Assembly (NCBI RefSeq): GCF_002865605.1
Contig: NZ_CP025583.1
Coordinates: forward strand, 662,501-726,500
Direction of reading: 5' to 3'
Length of the DNA stretch: 64,000 bases
Source of the DNA: Paracoccus jeotgali
GTDB lineage: Bacteria > Pseudomonadota > Alphaproteobacteria > Rhodobacterales > Rhodobacteraceae
The notes under the pieces were generated by a model, which ran no database searches, was not told the DNA's origin, and saw only the letters and a program-made list of their open reading frames with translations. This document shows, in pieces, positions 1 to 11,701 of this stretch; the first letter of the stretch is position 1; the number at the start of each line of letters is the position of its first letter. The position numbers were made by a program, and so were the translations under genes.

Positions 1-622
1 GCATCTGCACCCCGGGACGGGCGAGGATCTGCGCCGATAGCCAGCCCCAACCCGCGCCCAGATCGACGACCCGCGTCGGCATCCGCTCGGGCAGGGCGGC
101 GGCCAGAAGCTGCGAGCCGGGATCGGGTTCGGTGGCAGAAAACATGCCGGCGCGGGTGATGAAGCCGGGGGCGGGCGACAGGCTGTCCTGCAGCCAGTCG
201 GACGGAATCGCGGTGGGGTCGCTGACCCGTGCGATCTTGCCATGCGCCTTGGAATGAACCTCAGCTATGCCGGCCAGAGTCCTGATTTCCTTGATAATCG
301 ATTCGATTCCGTCGGTCTTCTGCCCATCCAGCCACATCGCGCCCTCGGGCGCCAGATGCGCCGCGCCAAGCGCGATCCGGGCGCGGGCGGCGTCGCGGGC
401 GCGCGGCAGGGTCACCAGCACGGTGTCGAACGCGCCCTCGGGCGCGGTGGCGACGCGAAAGCCGCGTTGGGCCAGCGCGTGGTGGTTATGGGCAAGGGAT
501 TCGACGACCAGCGTGCGTTCGGGGTCGAACAGCGACAGATCCTCGGCCCCGTCGGCGCCGATGATCAGCGTCTGTCCAGAGGCATCGGGGTCGAAGGCAA
601 GGGCCAGCCGGGCGAAGCGCAT
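1..622 (-). CDS. class I SAM-dependent methyltransferase, RsmC-like (partial, runs off the window)
   Basis: Reading from an ATG at 622 toward position 1 gives 207 residues without a stop, so the 3' end lies outside the window. The N-terminal ~125 residues look like the inactive RsmC-type domain. Near residue 190 there is a clear SAM-binding motif I (VVDLGAGWGWLS). RsmC-family enzymes methylate a guanine of 16S rRNA. The catalytic NPPF-type motif would lie beyond the window, so the RNA target is inferred from the family. The start codon directly abuts the TAG stop of clpS, which points to one transcript with translational coupling. Confidence 0.75.
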   Translation of the reverse strand, partial: MRFARLALAFDPDASGQTLIIGADGAEDLSLFDPERTLVVESLAHNHHALAQRGFRVATAPEGAFDTVLVTLPRARDAARARIALGAAHLAPEGAMWLDGQKTDGIESIIKEIRTLAGIAEVHSKAHGKIARVSDPTAIPSDWLQDSLSPAPGFITRAGMFSATEPDPGSQLLAAALPERMPTRVVDLGAGWGWLSAQILARPGVQM

Positions 623-940
623 CTATTCCTTTTCCATCGTGCATTGCAACGGATGCTGCTGGCGACGCGCCAGCTCCATCACCTGCGCGACCTTTGTTTC
701 GGCAACTTCATGGGAAAAGACGCCGACCACGGCCACGCCCTTGCGGTGCACGGTCAGCATGACCTGCATGGCCTGCGAATGGGACATCGCAAACAAACGC
801 TCGAGGATATGGACGACGAACTCCATCGGCGTGAAATCGTCGTTCAAAAGCAGAACCTTGTACATCGGCGGCCGCTGAGTCTTGGGCCGCGTCTTGACGT
901 TAAGCTCTGTCTCCTCGCGATGGACGGGATCCTGGGGCAT
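623..940 (-). CDS. clpS: ATP-dependent Clp protease adaptor ClpS
   Basis: This 105-residue protein has the ClpS core. A flexible charged N-terminus is followed by [17 protein letters not shown], which carries the conserved Asn-Asp-Asp and Met of the N-degron pocket, and then by helices containing [10 protein letters not shown]. Known role of the family: it binds the N-domain of ClpA and delivers N-end-rule substrates to ClpAP in the cytoplasm. Length is typical. The gene is transcribed away from the D,D-carboxypeptidase gene and is followed with no gap by the RsmC-like gene. Confidence 0.95.
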   Translation of the reverse strand: MPQDPVHREETELNVKTRPKTQRPPMYKVLLLNDDFTPMEFVVHILERLFAMSHSQAMQVMLTVHRKGVAVVGVFSHEVAETKVAQVMELARRQQHPLQCTMEKE

Positions 941-1152
941 GTTCTGAATATCGGGTGAAAAGCTGCAGATTTGGCGATGAATATAGTATGTCTGCCGCAG
1001 ATTGTAACCCCGTGCGAAAACGGCGGTTTCCGGCGCGCGGGGAAAAAAGCGGCAAATGCGATGTTTCCGCGATCACAACCCTGTGCTATTGTCAAAAAAT
1101 TAACGACGGTCCGCTTAGAACAAGACCGCAACAGGCAGAAGAGATCGAGACA

Positions 1153-2805
1153 GTGACCAAATTCCGCACGTTGTTCCGCGCAGGAGTGCTGACGTTTTTT
1201 GCGTTCCTGATTCCCCTTGCCGCGCAGTCTGCGCCGTTCGCAGCCTTTGTGATGGACGGCCGAACCGGCAAACAGATCCACGCCCAGAATGCCGACACTC
1301 GGCTGCATCCGGCGTCGCTGACCAAGATGATGACGCTGTATATGGCCTTCACCGCCATCGAGCGCGGTCAGGTCAGGCTGGACACGCGCTTTACCGTGTC
1401 CTCGCGCGCCGCGGCCGAGCCGCCCTCGCGTCTGGGCCTGCGCGCCGGCCAGCAGATCGAGCTGCGCTATCTGATCCGCGCCTCGGCGGTGAAATCGGCC
1501 AATGACGCCGCCACCGCGATCGGCGAGAACCTGGCCGGTTCGGTGCCGCAATTCGCCGCGCAGATGACCGGCATGGCGCAGGCGCTGGGGATGCGCAACA
1601 CGCAGTTCCGCAACGCCAACGGCCTGACCGAATCCGGGCATTTCTCGACCGCGCGCGACATGTCGACGCTGGGTCGGCGGCTGTTCTATGATTTCCCGCA
1701 ATATTACTCGATCTTTTCGCGGCGCTCGGCCGATGCCGGGATTGCCACGGTGCGCTCGACGAACCGGACCTTTCTGGACAATTACGCCGGCGCGGACGGG
1801 ATCAAGACGGGTTACACCCGCGCCGCCGGCTTCAACCTGACCGCCTCGGCGCAGCGGGGGTCCAAGCGGATCATCGCGACGGTGATGGGCGGCACCTCGA
1901 CCGCGCAGCGCAATGCGGTGATGGCGGATCTGCTGGATATGGGCTTCGGCAAGGCGCCGACCCGCGTCCGCGAGGTCAAGCCCGAGCCGCCGCAATACAT
2001 CGTTGAGCGTAAATCGAGCCGCAAGGTCGCGGCCGCCGCCGCGCCGGCCGCTGTTGCGCGTTCTGCCCGGCCTGCCGCCAAGGCCTCGGTTCCGGCAGCC
2101 GTCGCGCAGGCCTCGGTCACGCCGGCGAGCCTGAACTCGGCACTGAACGAGGCGATGGCCTTGGCCGCAAGCGCCCCGCCCGCCACGGCCCCGCCGGTTG
2201 CCTCGGGCCGGGTCGCGTCCGCGGCGACGCCCGGCAGCACGCGGCCGCCCGCAAAGCCCGCGTCGCTGGCCAGCGCGACGACCGCGACCGAGGCTGCGGT
2301 GAGCGAAGCCCTGGCCGATGCCGCACCCGCCGCCCCCCCGATGATCGGTGGGCTGGCGACGTCGGCTCGTCCCATCGCGGCGCCGCGCGCGCGTGCCTCC
2401 GCACCGGCTGCGGCCGCCAGCACCGCAAGCGTCGTCGCTGCCGCTGCGACTGAAGCCGCCGCAGTGCCGCCCCCGCCGCAGCGGGCGGAGACCATCGTGG
2501 GCGAGACCTTCGGCGCGTCCTCGCCCGAGCCGCGCCCGGTCGAGCGGATCGCGCGCGCCTCCTCGTCCGGCGGGCAGGCCTGGGCCATCTCGCTCGGCCG
2601 CTACAAGAGCCGTGAGCAGGCGGATGAGCGTCTGATGCAGCTCGCGATGCAAGAGGCGGAGCTGCTCTCGGGCGCGCTGCGCCATGTCCGCGAATCGTCC
2701 AAGGGTTATGAGGCGACGTTCGTGGGCCTGTCGAAAGGCGCCGCGTCGAAAACCTGCGCGCATGTTTCCGCACAGAAGCTGCGCTGCGACGTGACCGCGC
2801 CCTGA
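1153..2805 (+). CDS. D-alanyl-D-alanine carboxypeptidase (class A PBP, S11 family) with C-terminal SPOR domain
   Basis: The 550-residue protein starts at a GTG that is followed at once by a signal peptide (hydrophobic stretch to AQSA near residue 27). The frame is open further upstream, but that part looks non-coding. All three serine-acyl-enzyme motifs are present: SLTK (S55, K58), SAN (115-117) and KTG (218-220). After about residue 290 comes a long Ala/Pro-rich low-complexity linker of roughly 180 residues, then a SPOR domain (about 472-550) that in this family binds denuded septal glycan. The enzyme should trim pentapeptide stems in the periplasm, and SPOR suggests placement at the division site. 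The DacC/DacF subclass is not assigned. Confidence 0.92.
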   Translation: MTKFRTLFRAGVLTFFAFLIPLAAQSAPFAAFVMDGRTGKQIHAQNADTRLHPASLTKMMTLYMAFTAIERGQVRLDTRFTVSSRAAAEPPSRLGLRAGQQIELRYLIRASAVKSANDAATAIGENLAGSVPQFAAQMTGMAQALGMRNTQFRNANGLTESGHFSTARDMSTLGRRLFYDFPQYYSIFSRRSADAGIATVRSTNRTFLDNYAGADGIKTGYTRAAGFNLTASAQRGSKRIIATVMGGTSTAQRNAVMADLLDMGFGKAPTRVREVKPEPPQYIVERKSSRKVAAAAAPAAVARSARPAAKASVPAAVAQASVTPASLNSALNEAMALAASAPPATAPPVASGRVASAATPGSTRPPAKPASLASATTATEAAVSEALADAAPAAPPMIGGLATSARPIAAPRARASAPAAAASTASVVAAAATEAAAVPPPPQRAETIVGETFGASSPEPRPVERIARASSSGGQAWAISLGRYKSREQADERLMQLAMQEAELLSGALRHVRESSKGYEATFVGLSKGAASKTCAHVSAQKLRCDVTAP

Positions 2806-2890
2806 ACCTCGCGCGCGAGCGGCGGCCGATGCCGCCGTTTGCGGAATGGTTGAGGGGAAGGCAGCAAGACGAGCCGTCTCCACTGGATTG

Positions 2891-2919
2891 GCCGCCTGTG
2901 ATCGAGCAGGCGGCTTTTT
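2891..2919 (+). terminator. intrinsic terminator after the carboxypeptidase gene
   Basis: An 8-bp perfect GC stem (GCCGCCTG/CAGGCGGC) with an 8-nt loop is followed by a T5 run. It sits 85 bp beyond the carboxypeptidase stop. The rest of 2806-3103 shows no gene. Confidence 0.8.
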
Positions 2920-3103
2920 CGTGCGGTAAACCGGGAATTTTTGATCAGGCTGGCCGGCTTTCCGATCATTTCGGAGGGCTTCTTTTTTGATGGGCGATTT
3001 TGGTCAGGCAGACGCCGGTATGAGCTGCCCGCTGTCAGGTCTGCTTGGCGTCGCGCTCGGGTCAACCCGGGCGCTGCGCACCCAGCCCCCGCCGATCCAC
3101 CAC

Positions 3104-4096
3104 CTACCGCGCCAACCCGGTTACCAGATCCGGCGGGGTCTCGCCCCGCGCGACCGCCTCAATATTCGCGATCACCCGCGCGCCCATCTCGTTGCGCCCC
3201 TCGATGGTCGCGCTGCCCATATGGGGCAGCAGCAGCACGTTGGGCAGGTTGCGCAGCCTCGGGTTGGCTTCATGGCCATGCTCATAGACGTCCAGACCTG
3301 CCCCGGCGATCTCGCCCGCCCGCAACATCCGGGTCAGCGCATTCTCGTCGATCACCTCGCCGCGCGAGGTGTTGATGACCACAGCCGAGGGCTTGAGCAG
3401 GCGCAGCCGCCGCTCGGATAGCAGGTGAAAGGTCGCCGGGCTGTGGGCCACGTTGACGCTGATGATGTCCATGCGCGTCAGCATCCAGTCGAGGCTGTCC
3501 CACCACGTCGCCGACAGTGCCGCCTCGGTCTCGGGGTCGAGACGGTGGCGGCTGTGGTAGTGCACCTCGATCCCGAAGGCCTTGGCACGCTGCGCGATGG
3601 CCTGGCCGATCCGGCCCATCCCGATGATCCCCAGCTTGCGACCCCGGATGCGCGCGCCCAGGAACGCCGTCGGCGACCAGCCCAGCCAGTCGCCCGACTG
3701 CATCGCGATCACGCCCTCGGGCAGGCGCCGCGTCACCGCGAGGATCAGCGCCATGGCCATGTCGGCGGTATCCTCGCTGAGGACGCCCGAGGTGTTGGTG
3801 ACCATCAGCCCGCGCGCCTGCGCCTCGGCAAGGGCGATGTGATCGACGCCGGCGCCGTAATTCGCGATCAGGCGCAGCCGCGGCCCGGCATGGGCCAGCA
3901 TGGCAGCGTCGAGCCGGTCCGACAGGCTCGGGACCAGCACGTCGCTGTCGCGCAGCGCCGTCTGCAGCTCTTCCGGCGTCAGGCGGTGGTCGTCGGGGTT
4001 CAGCGTCACGTCGAACCGCGCCGCCATCTGCGCCTCGACCTCGGCGGGCAGCCGTCGCGTAACCGCCACACGCAGTCGCGAATTCGCCTCGGTCAT
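3104..4096 (-). CDS. D-isomer-specific 2-hydroxyacid dehydrogenase (glyoxylate/hydroxypyruvate reductase type)
   Basis: This 330-residue NAD(P)-dependent dehydrogenase carries a Rossmann motif GMGRIGQAIA, the catalytic Arg in NTSRGEVIDE, a downstream Glu region, and the catalytic His in LLPHMGSAT. It should reduce a small 2-keto acid such as glyoxylate or hydroxypyruvate, but the exact substrate cannot be read from sequence. The ATG at 4096 was chosen because the family N-terminus begins there, although the frame is open further upstream. It is convergent with the carboxypeptidase gene and divergent from the SH3 protein gene, so it is probably monocistronic. Confidence 0.88.
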   Translation of the reverse strand: MTEANSRLRVAVTRRLPAEVEAQMAARFDVTLNPDDHRLTPEELQTALRDSDVLVPSLSDRLDAAMLAHAGPRLRLIANYGAGVDHIALAEAQARGLMVTNTSGVLSEDTADMAMALILAVTRRLPEGVIAMQSGDWLGWSPTAFLGARIRGRKLGIIGMGRIGQAIAQRAKAFGIEVHYHSRHRLDPETEAALSATWWDSLDWMLTRMDIISVNVAHSPATFHLLSERRLRLLKPSAVVINTSRGEVIDENALTRMLRAGEIAGAGLDVYEHGHEANPRLRNLPNVLLLPHMGSATIEGRNEMGARVIANIEAVARGETPPDLVTGLAR

Positions 4097-4253
4097 TGCA
4101 TCTTCCCTTTCACCCGCCCGCGCCTTGGGGCAAACTTCACCTGATCGGGGCGCAGGCACAAGACCCCGCAGACCGCGCAAAGTCGCGGACGAGGCAGGCG
4201 GCACAAGCCGCATGGACAGGACAAGCGGCAACGACCGCGTTGAGGGCAGGTAG

Positions 4254-5066
4254 ATGGGACATATCTCGATGTCATTTCGTCGCGCTTTGGGCCCGACGAA
4301 TCGCAGGGGCTTGGCGCGCCGCGCCGCGACCAGGGCGGGGCAGAGCAGCCCGGCGCTGCTGTGGCGCGATCTGGGCTGGCCGGCGCGGGCGACGCTGATC
4401 GGGGGCGCGGCGGCGCTGCTGATGGTCGTGCTGGCGCCGGGCGATGCGCGCAGCAACACCGATGCCGGCGCCGCGCAGGCGGCGGTCGCGCCGCAGCCGG
4501 CACCCGCGCCGCTGCCGCAGATCGCGGCCCCGGTTGCGCCAGCGCCCGCCGTCGAGCCGGCCCGCCCGACAGCACGGCCCGCACAACTTGCCGCGCTCGG
4601 CGCCGCGCCGCAGGCCACCCAGCCCCAGCCCGAGGTGCTGCGCGGCCCGGTGACGCGCCTGCCGGTTCCGCGATTCGTCTCGCTCAAGGGCGATGAGGGC
4701 AATGTCCGCCGCGGCCCTTCGCTCTCGCACCGCATCGACTGGGTCTTCCGCCACGCCGGAATGCCGCTGCGCGTCGTCGGAGAGTTCGGCCATTGGCGCC
4801 GGGTCGAGGACCGCGACGGCGCCGGCGGCTGGGTGCATTATCGCCTGCTCTCCGGCGTCCGCACCGCCATCGTGCAAAGCGAGATGGTAGAGCTGCGCGC
4901 CCGCCCCGACCTGAACGCCGGCGTCATCGCCATGGCCGAAGCGGGCGCGATCGTGCGGCTGGGCGAATGCGAGCCCGACTGGTGCCGCATCTCGGGCGGC
5001 GGCGCGAAAGGCTGGGTGCCCAAGGGCGCGATCTGGGGCGTCGAGCCCGGCGAGTTGCGCGACTGA
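4254..5066 (+). CDS. membrane-anchored bacterial SH3-domain protein
   Basis: The 270-residue protein has a basic N-terminus, one hydrophobic segment at about residues 46-64, an Ala/Pro-rich linker to about 135, and then two SH3_3-like modules. The first starts around FVSLKGDEGNVRRGP and the second around VELRARPDLNAGV, ending in CEPDWCRISGGGAKGWV. In known proteins such modules bind peptidoglycan or peptides in the periplasm. It is likely an envelope protein; no enzymatic motif is seen. A second ATG 15 nt downstream is a possible start. A GAGGG Shine-Dalgarno lies upstream of the first. Confidence 0.75.
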   Translation: MGHISMSFRRALGPTNRRGLARRAATRAGQSSPALLWRDLGWPARATLIGGAAALLMVVLAPGDARSNTDAGAAQAAVAPQPAPAPLPQIAAPVAPAPAVEPARPTARPAQLAALGAAPQATQPQPEVLRGPVTRLPVPRFVSLKGDEGNVRRGPSLSHRIDWVFRHAGMPLRVVGEFGHWRRVEDRDGAGGWVHYRLLSGVRTAIVQSEMVELRARPDLNAGVIAMAEAGAIVRLGECEPDWCRISGGGAKGWVPKGAIWGVEPGELRD

Positions 5067-5176
5067 CGCCGGGGCCGAGGGCGAAATCGCGCGGGTTGCC
5101 GAAAATCTTCCGCAACCCTCTTGCGCCGCCCCGGACCCTCGTCTAAACGCCCATCACGGTCGCCAGACCGCCAGTT

Positions 5177-5251
<75 letters not shown>

Positions 5252-5354
5252 GTTTTTCAGACTGATCTTAATGACGGCGCACGGACTTTTCGCCGCGTAT
5301 TCGCGCGCTTACCCTCTGCTGACCCCGTCGCATCATCAAGAACCACAGGAAGGC

Positions 5355-5430
5355 TGGTAGGCCCGGAGGGATTTGAACCCCCAACCAAGGCGTTATGAGC
5401 GCCCTGCTCTGACCGTTGAGCTACGGGCCC
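5355..5430 (-). tRNA. tRNA with CAT anticodon, most likely tRNA-Ile2 (lysidine-modified)
   Basis: On the minus strand a full cloverleaf with acceptor GGGCCCG/CGGGCCT, anticodon CAT (complement of 5395-5397), and encoded CCA is seen. A CAT anticodon could be elongator Met, initiator Met or Ile2. The acceptor pairs C4-G69 and C5-G68 are determinants known to favour TilS recognition of tRNA-Ile2. The D-arm lacks initiator features. I therefore favour Ile2, which reads AUA after conversion of C34 to lysidine. Confidence 0.88.
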
Positions 5431-5540
5431 GGCCGATCCGGGTGCTAAGTCCTGCGCGGCCTCTGGTCAAGCCTTGCGCGGGGCTTGTTGCCGTGGCGGG
5501 CGGCTTGGGGTATCGGGGGCGAAAGCTGATGGGGGTCCAG

Positions 5541-6587
5541 ATGACGCAAGCGAAAACCGGGCTGACCTATGCCGGGGCCGGTGTGGATATCGATGCCGGC
5601 AACGCCTTGGTCGAGCGTATCAAGCCGGCCGCCGCGGCGACGCGGCGCAGCGGCGTCATGGCCGGGCTGGGGGGTTTTGGCGCGCTGTTTGATCTGCGGG
5701 CGGCGGGATATGACGATCCGATCCTCGTCGCCGCGACTGACGGCGTGGGCACCAAGCTGCGCATCGGCATCGACACCGGCGAGCTGGACGGTCTGGGCAT
5801 CGATCTGGTCGCGATGTGCGTCAATGACCTCGTCTGTCAGGGCGCCGAGCCGCTGTTTTTCCTGGACTATTTTGCCACCGGCAAGCTGTCGGTCGACGAG
5901 GCCGCGCGGGTCGTGACCGGCATCGCCAAGGGCTGCGAGCGGGCCGGTTGCGCGCTGATCGGCGGCGAGACGGCCGAGATGCCGGGCATGTATCACGACG
6001 GCGATTTCGACCTCGCCGGTTTCGCCGTGGGCGCGATGGAGCGGGGCGCCGATCTGCCGCGCGACGTGGCGCAGGGCGACGTGCTGCTGGGGCTCGCCTC
6101 GGACGGGGTGCATTCCAACGGCTATTCGCTGGTCCGGCGCGTGGCGCAGGCGGCGGGGCTGGGCTGGGACGCGCCGTCGCCCTTTGGCGAGGGCACGCTG
6201 GGGCAGGGGCTGCTGACGCCGACGCGGCTTTATGTGAAACCGGCGCTGGCGGCGATCCGGGCCGGTGGGGTCAAGGGGCTGGCGCACATCACCGGCGGCG
6301 GTTTGACCGAGAACCTGCCCCGCATTCTGCCCGACGGGCTGGGGGCCGAGGTCGATCTGGACGCATGGACCTTGCCGCCGGTGTTCCGCTGGCTGGCGCA
6401 GGCCGGCGGGATCGCCCCGGACGAGATGCTCAAGACCTTCAACTGCGGCATCGGCATGGTGCTGGTGGTGGCGCCCGACGGCGCCGACGCGCTGCAACAT
6501 CTGCTGGCCGAGGCGGGCGAGACGGTGCATGTGCTGGGCCGCGTCACCCAAGGCGCCGGCGTCGAATATCGCGGCGAATTGGGGTGA
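5541..6587 (+). CDS. purM: phosphoribosylformylglycinamidine cyclo-ligase
   Basis: PurM (348 residues) closes the imidazole ring of FGAM to AIR with ATP in de novo purine synthesis. Visible signatures are the N-terminal [13 protein letters not shown], the ATP-binding loop region [11 protein letters not shown], and [11 protein letters not shown]. Start choice: ATG at 5541 is preceded by GGGGG about 5 nt upstream; an ATG at 5529 in frame is an alternative. The upstream frame overlaps the CAT tRNA and is not coding. The stop overlaps the purN start by 4 nt (GTGA), so the two are translationally coupled. Confidence 0.97.
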   Translation: MTQAKTGLTYAGAGVDIDAGNALVERIKPAAAATRRSGVMAGLGGFGALFDLRAAGYDDPILVAATDGVGTKLRIGIDTGELDGLGIDLVAMCVNDLVCQGAEPLFFLDYFATGKLSVDEAARVVTGIAKGCERAGCALIGGETAEMPGMYHDGDFDLAGFAVGAMERGADLPRDVAQGDVLLGLASDGVHSNGYSLVRRVAQAAGLGWDAPSPFGEGTLGQGLLTPTRLYVKPALAAIRAGGVKGLAHITGGGLTENLPRILPDGLGAEVDLDAWTLPPVFRWLAQAGGIAPDEMLKTFNCGIGMVLVVAPDGADALQHLLAEAGETVHVLGRVTQGAGVEYRGELG

Positions 6588-7195
6588 AACGGGTCGCGAT
6601 CCTGATCTCTGGCGGCGGCTCGAACATGCTGCGGCTGATCGAGAGCATGACCGGCGATCATCCCGCGCGCCCGGTGCTGGTCGGCGCGAATGATCCGGGG
6701 GCCGGCGGGCTGGCGCTTGCCGCCGCGCAGGGCGTGCCGGTCTTTGCCACCGATCACCGCCCCTTTGGCCGCGACCGCGCCGCATTCGAGGCCGAGCTGA
6801 TCCGTCAGCTTGACGCGGCACAGCCCGACATCGTGGCGCTGGCCGGCTTCATGCGCATCCTGACGCCGGGATTTACCGCGCATTACGCCGGTCGGCTGCT
6901 GAACATCCACCCTTCGCTGCTGCCGAAATATCCGGGGCTGAACACCCATGCCCGCGCCATCGAGGCGGGCGATGCCGAGGCCGGGGCCAGCGTCCACGAG
7001 GTGACGAGCGATCTGGACGCCGGACCCATTCTTGGACAGGTGCGCGTGCCGGTGCTGCCGGGCGACACGCCGGAGGAACTCGCCGCGCGGGTGCTGGTGC
7101 AAGAGCATCGGCTGTACCCCGCCGTGCTGCGCCGCTTTGCCGACGGCAACCGCGCGCGGCTGGATCTGGACGCGACGCTGACGCCCACGCCGTAG
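6584..7195 (+). CDS. purN: phosphoribosylglycinamide formyltransferase (folate-dependent)
   Basis: PurN (203 residues, GTG start) transfers a formyl group from 10-formyl-THF to GAR. The phosphate-binding ISGGGSNM lies at the N-terminus. The catalytic Asn-His of [12 protein letters not shown] and the Asp of [13 protein letters not shown] are all present. It overlaps the last codons of purM by 4 nt. The purM-purN pair gives purine steps 3 and 5 from one transcript. Confidence 0.97.
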   Translation: MKRVAILISGGGSNMLRLIESMTGDHPARPVLVGANDPGAGGLALAAAQGVPVFATDHRPFGRDRAAFEAELIRQLDAAQPDIVALAGFMRILTPGFTAHYAGRLLNIHPSLLPKYPGLNTHARAIEAGDAEAGASVHEVTSDLDAGPILGQVRVPVLPGDTPEELAARVLVQEHRLYPAVLRRFADGNRARLDLDATLTPTP

Positions 7196-7348
7196 CCGCT
7201 GCGCCACAAACCGCCGGGGCAGGGCGGCGCGCGCAGCCCCCGGCCGCGACCTGCTTGCGGCTGTCAGCCCGGCCCCTTACTGATCGAGCCATACAAGGTG
7301 TCGCCGTCGGAATGACCGCGGCACGGGCGTGACAAGGAAGGGCAAGGC

Positions 7349-8563
7349 ATGCGTATTGCGGTTCTCGGCGGCGATGGGTTCGTGGGCTGGCCGACCTCGC
7401 TGCACCTCTCGGAGCTGGGGCACGAGGTGCATATCGTCGACAACCTCTCGCGGCGCTGGATCGATGCCGAACTGGGCGTGCAATCGCTGACGCCGATGGA
7501 CAGCATCCAGGAACGCTGCCGGATCTGGAAGCAGGAAACCGGGCGGCAGATCCGCTTTCATTTGCTGGATCTGGCCAAGGAATACGAGCGGCTGAAGCAG
7601 TGGCTGGCCGATCACAAGCCCGATGCCGTCATCCATTTCGCCGAACAGCGCGCCGCGCCCTATTCGATGAAGACCGACCGCCACAAGGTCTATACCGTCG
7701 ACAACAACGTGAACGCGACGCACAACCTGCTGGCGGCGCTGGTGGAAACCGGCATCGACGCGCATCTGGTCCATCTGGGGACGATGGGCGTCTATGGCTA
7801 TTCCAGCGTCGGCGCGCCGATCCCGGAAGGCTATCTGGACGTGCAGATCGACACGCCGAGCGGGCCGAAGGATCAGCAGATCCTGTATCCGACGCGGCCG
7901 GGCAGCATCTATCACATGACCAAAAGCCTCGATCAGATCCTGTTCCAGTTCTACGCCCAGAATGACGGGCTGCGGATCACCGACCTGCATCAGGGCATCG
8001 TCTGGGGCACCCATACCGACCAGACCCGCCGGCACGAACAGCTGATCAACCGCTTCGATTACGATGGCGATTACGGCACCGTGCTGAACCGCTTTCTGAT
8101 CCAGGCCGCGATCGGCTATCCGCTGACGGTGCATGGCAGCGGCGGGCAGACGCGCGCCTTCATCCACCTGCAGGACTGCGTGCGCTGTATCGAGCTGGCG
8201 CTGTCGGACGCGCCGAAACCGGGCGAGCGGGTGCGGATCTTCAACCAGATGACCGAGACGCATCGCGTCCGCGATCTGGCGCAGATGGTCGCCGGCATGA
8301 CGGGTGCGCGGGTGCTGAACCTGCCCAACCCGCGCAAGGAGGCGGCCGAGAACGACCTGATCGTGCGCAACGACCAGTTCCTCGCGCTTGGCCTCAACCC
8401 GATCACCCTGCAGGAAGGTTTGCTGTCCGAGGTGGTCGAGGTGGCGCGGAAATATGCCCACCGCATCGACCGCTCGCGGGTGCCGGCGGTGTCGGCCTGG
8501 ACGCGCGATCTGGGCGCGCGCATCGACCGCAACCCGGAATCGCACCTGACCGAGGTCTCGTGA
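7349..8563 (+). CDS. sqdB: UDP-sulfoquinovose synthase
   Basis: This 404-residue member of the extended SDR superfamily has the N-terminal NAD motif GGDGFVGWP, an internal TMGVYGYS containing the catalytic Thr, and the YxxxK pair in YHMTK. The SQD1/SqdB family converts UDP-glucose and sulfite to UDP-sulfoquinovose, the headgroup donor for the sulfolipid SQDG. A strong AAGGAAGG ribosome site precedes the ATG. The glycosyltransferase genes sqdC/sqdD/sqdX are not adjacent here, so the last step must be encoded elsewhere. Confidence 0.92.
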   Translation: MRIAVLGGDGFVGWPTSLHLSELGHEVHIVDNLSRRWIDAELGVQSLTPMDSIQERCRIWKQETGRQIRFHLLDLAKEYERLKQWLADHKPDAVIHFAEQRAAPYSMKTDRHKVYTVDNNVNATHNLLAALVETGIDAHLVHLGTMGVYGYSSVGAPIPEGYLDVQIDTPSGPKDQQILYPTRPGSIYHMTKSLDQILFQFYAQNDGLRITDLHQGIVWGTHTDQTRRHEQLINRFDYDGDYGTVLNRFLIQAAIGYPLTVHGSGGQTRAFIHLQDCVRCIELALSDAPKPGERVRIFNQMTETHRVRDLAQMVAGMTGARVLNLPNPRKEAAENDLIVRNDQFLALGLNPITLQEGLLSEVVEVARKYAHRIDRSRVPAVSAWTRDLGARIDRNPESHLTEVS

Positions 8564-8575
8564 CCGCTGCCCGCG

Positions 8576-9232
8576 TCAGCCCCGGTCGCGGGGCGGGCGC
8601 GGGCGATAGACCGGCAGCGACCAGCCCCAGATCAGCGTTCCCGCCCGCATCAGGAAGGTGGTCGCGCCGCAGCCGATCAGCGCCAGCGGGCGCGGCACGC
8701 CCAGGCTGACCAGGATCAGCGCCACCACCGCGCCGCCAAAGGCGCAGGTCAGATACAGCTCACCGCTTTTCAGGACCAGCGGCACCTCGTTTCCGACCAC
8801 GTCGCGCATCAGCCCGCCCATGGTGCCGGTGATGATCCCGCAGATGACCAGGATGATCGGGCCGTTGCCGTTGATCAGCGCCACGTCGAACCCCGCCGGC
8901 ACCGCCACCGCCAGCGCGATGGCGTCCAGCCACAACAGCCAGCGATAGCGGCTTTCCAGCATCGGCGCGGTCCAATAGACAAAGATCGCCGCCGCCGCTG
9001 CGGTCAGGATCAGCTCGGGCTGGACGACCCAGAAGACCGGCGTGCGGCCCAGCACCATGTCGCGCACCGTGCCGCCGCCCACCGCCGTCAGCGCGGCCAG
9101 GAACAGAAACCCGATGATGTCGAGCTGCGCCCGGCTGGCGACAAGCGCCCCGGTCAGCGCAAAGACCAGCACCGATCCGTAATCCAGCGCCCAGACATGG
9201 CCGCCAAGCGCGGTGACGAGATCGGGGTTCAT
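8576..9232 (-). CDS. TRIC/UPF0126 family membrane protein (glycine/cation channel-like)
   Basis: The 218-residue hydrophobic protein is built of two related halves. Each half carries a Gly-rich loop followed by RD (AVGGGTVRDMVLGRTP and TMGGLMRDVVGNEVP), the hallmark of the UPF0126/trimeric intracellular cation channel fold with about seven transmembrane helices in the inner membrane. Characterised homologues conduct potassium or affect glycine uptake; the substrate here is unknown. It lies 34 nt downstream of the phosphoglucomutase gene on the same strand and may share its transcript. Confidence 0.88.
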   Translation of the reverse strand: MNPDLVTALGGHVWALDYGSVLVFALTGALVASRAQLDIIGFLFLAALTAVGGGTVRDMVLGRTPVFWVVQPELILTAAAAAIFVYWTAPMLESRYRWLLWLDAIALAVAVPAGFDVALINGNGPIILVICGIITGTMGGLMRDVVGNEVPLVLKSGELYLTCAFGGAVVALILVSLGVPRPLALIGCGATTFLMRAGTLIWGWSLPVYRPRPPRDRG

Positions 9233-9266
9233 GTCCGTGCGGTCCTGCTGGGGAAAGGGACGGGGG

Positions 9267-11693
<2,427 letters not shown>

Positions 11694-11701
<8 letters not shown>

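Noticed and set aside
844..2883. Long open frames on the strand opposite the carboxypeptidase gene
   Set aside because: They are high-GC shadow frames; codon composition and the clear S11 motifs favour the plus strand.
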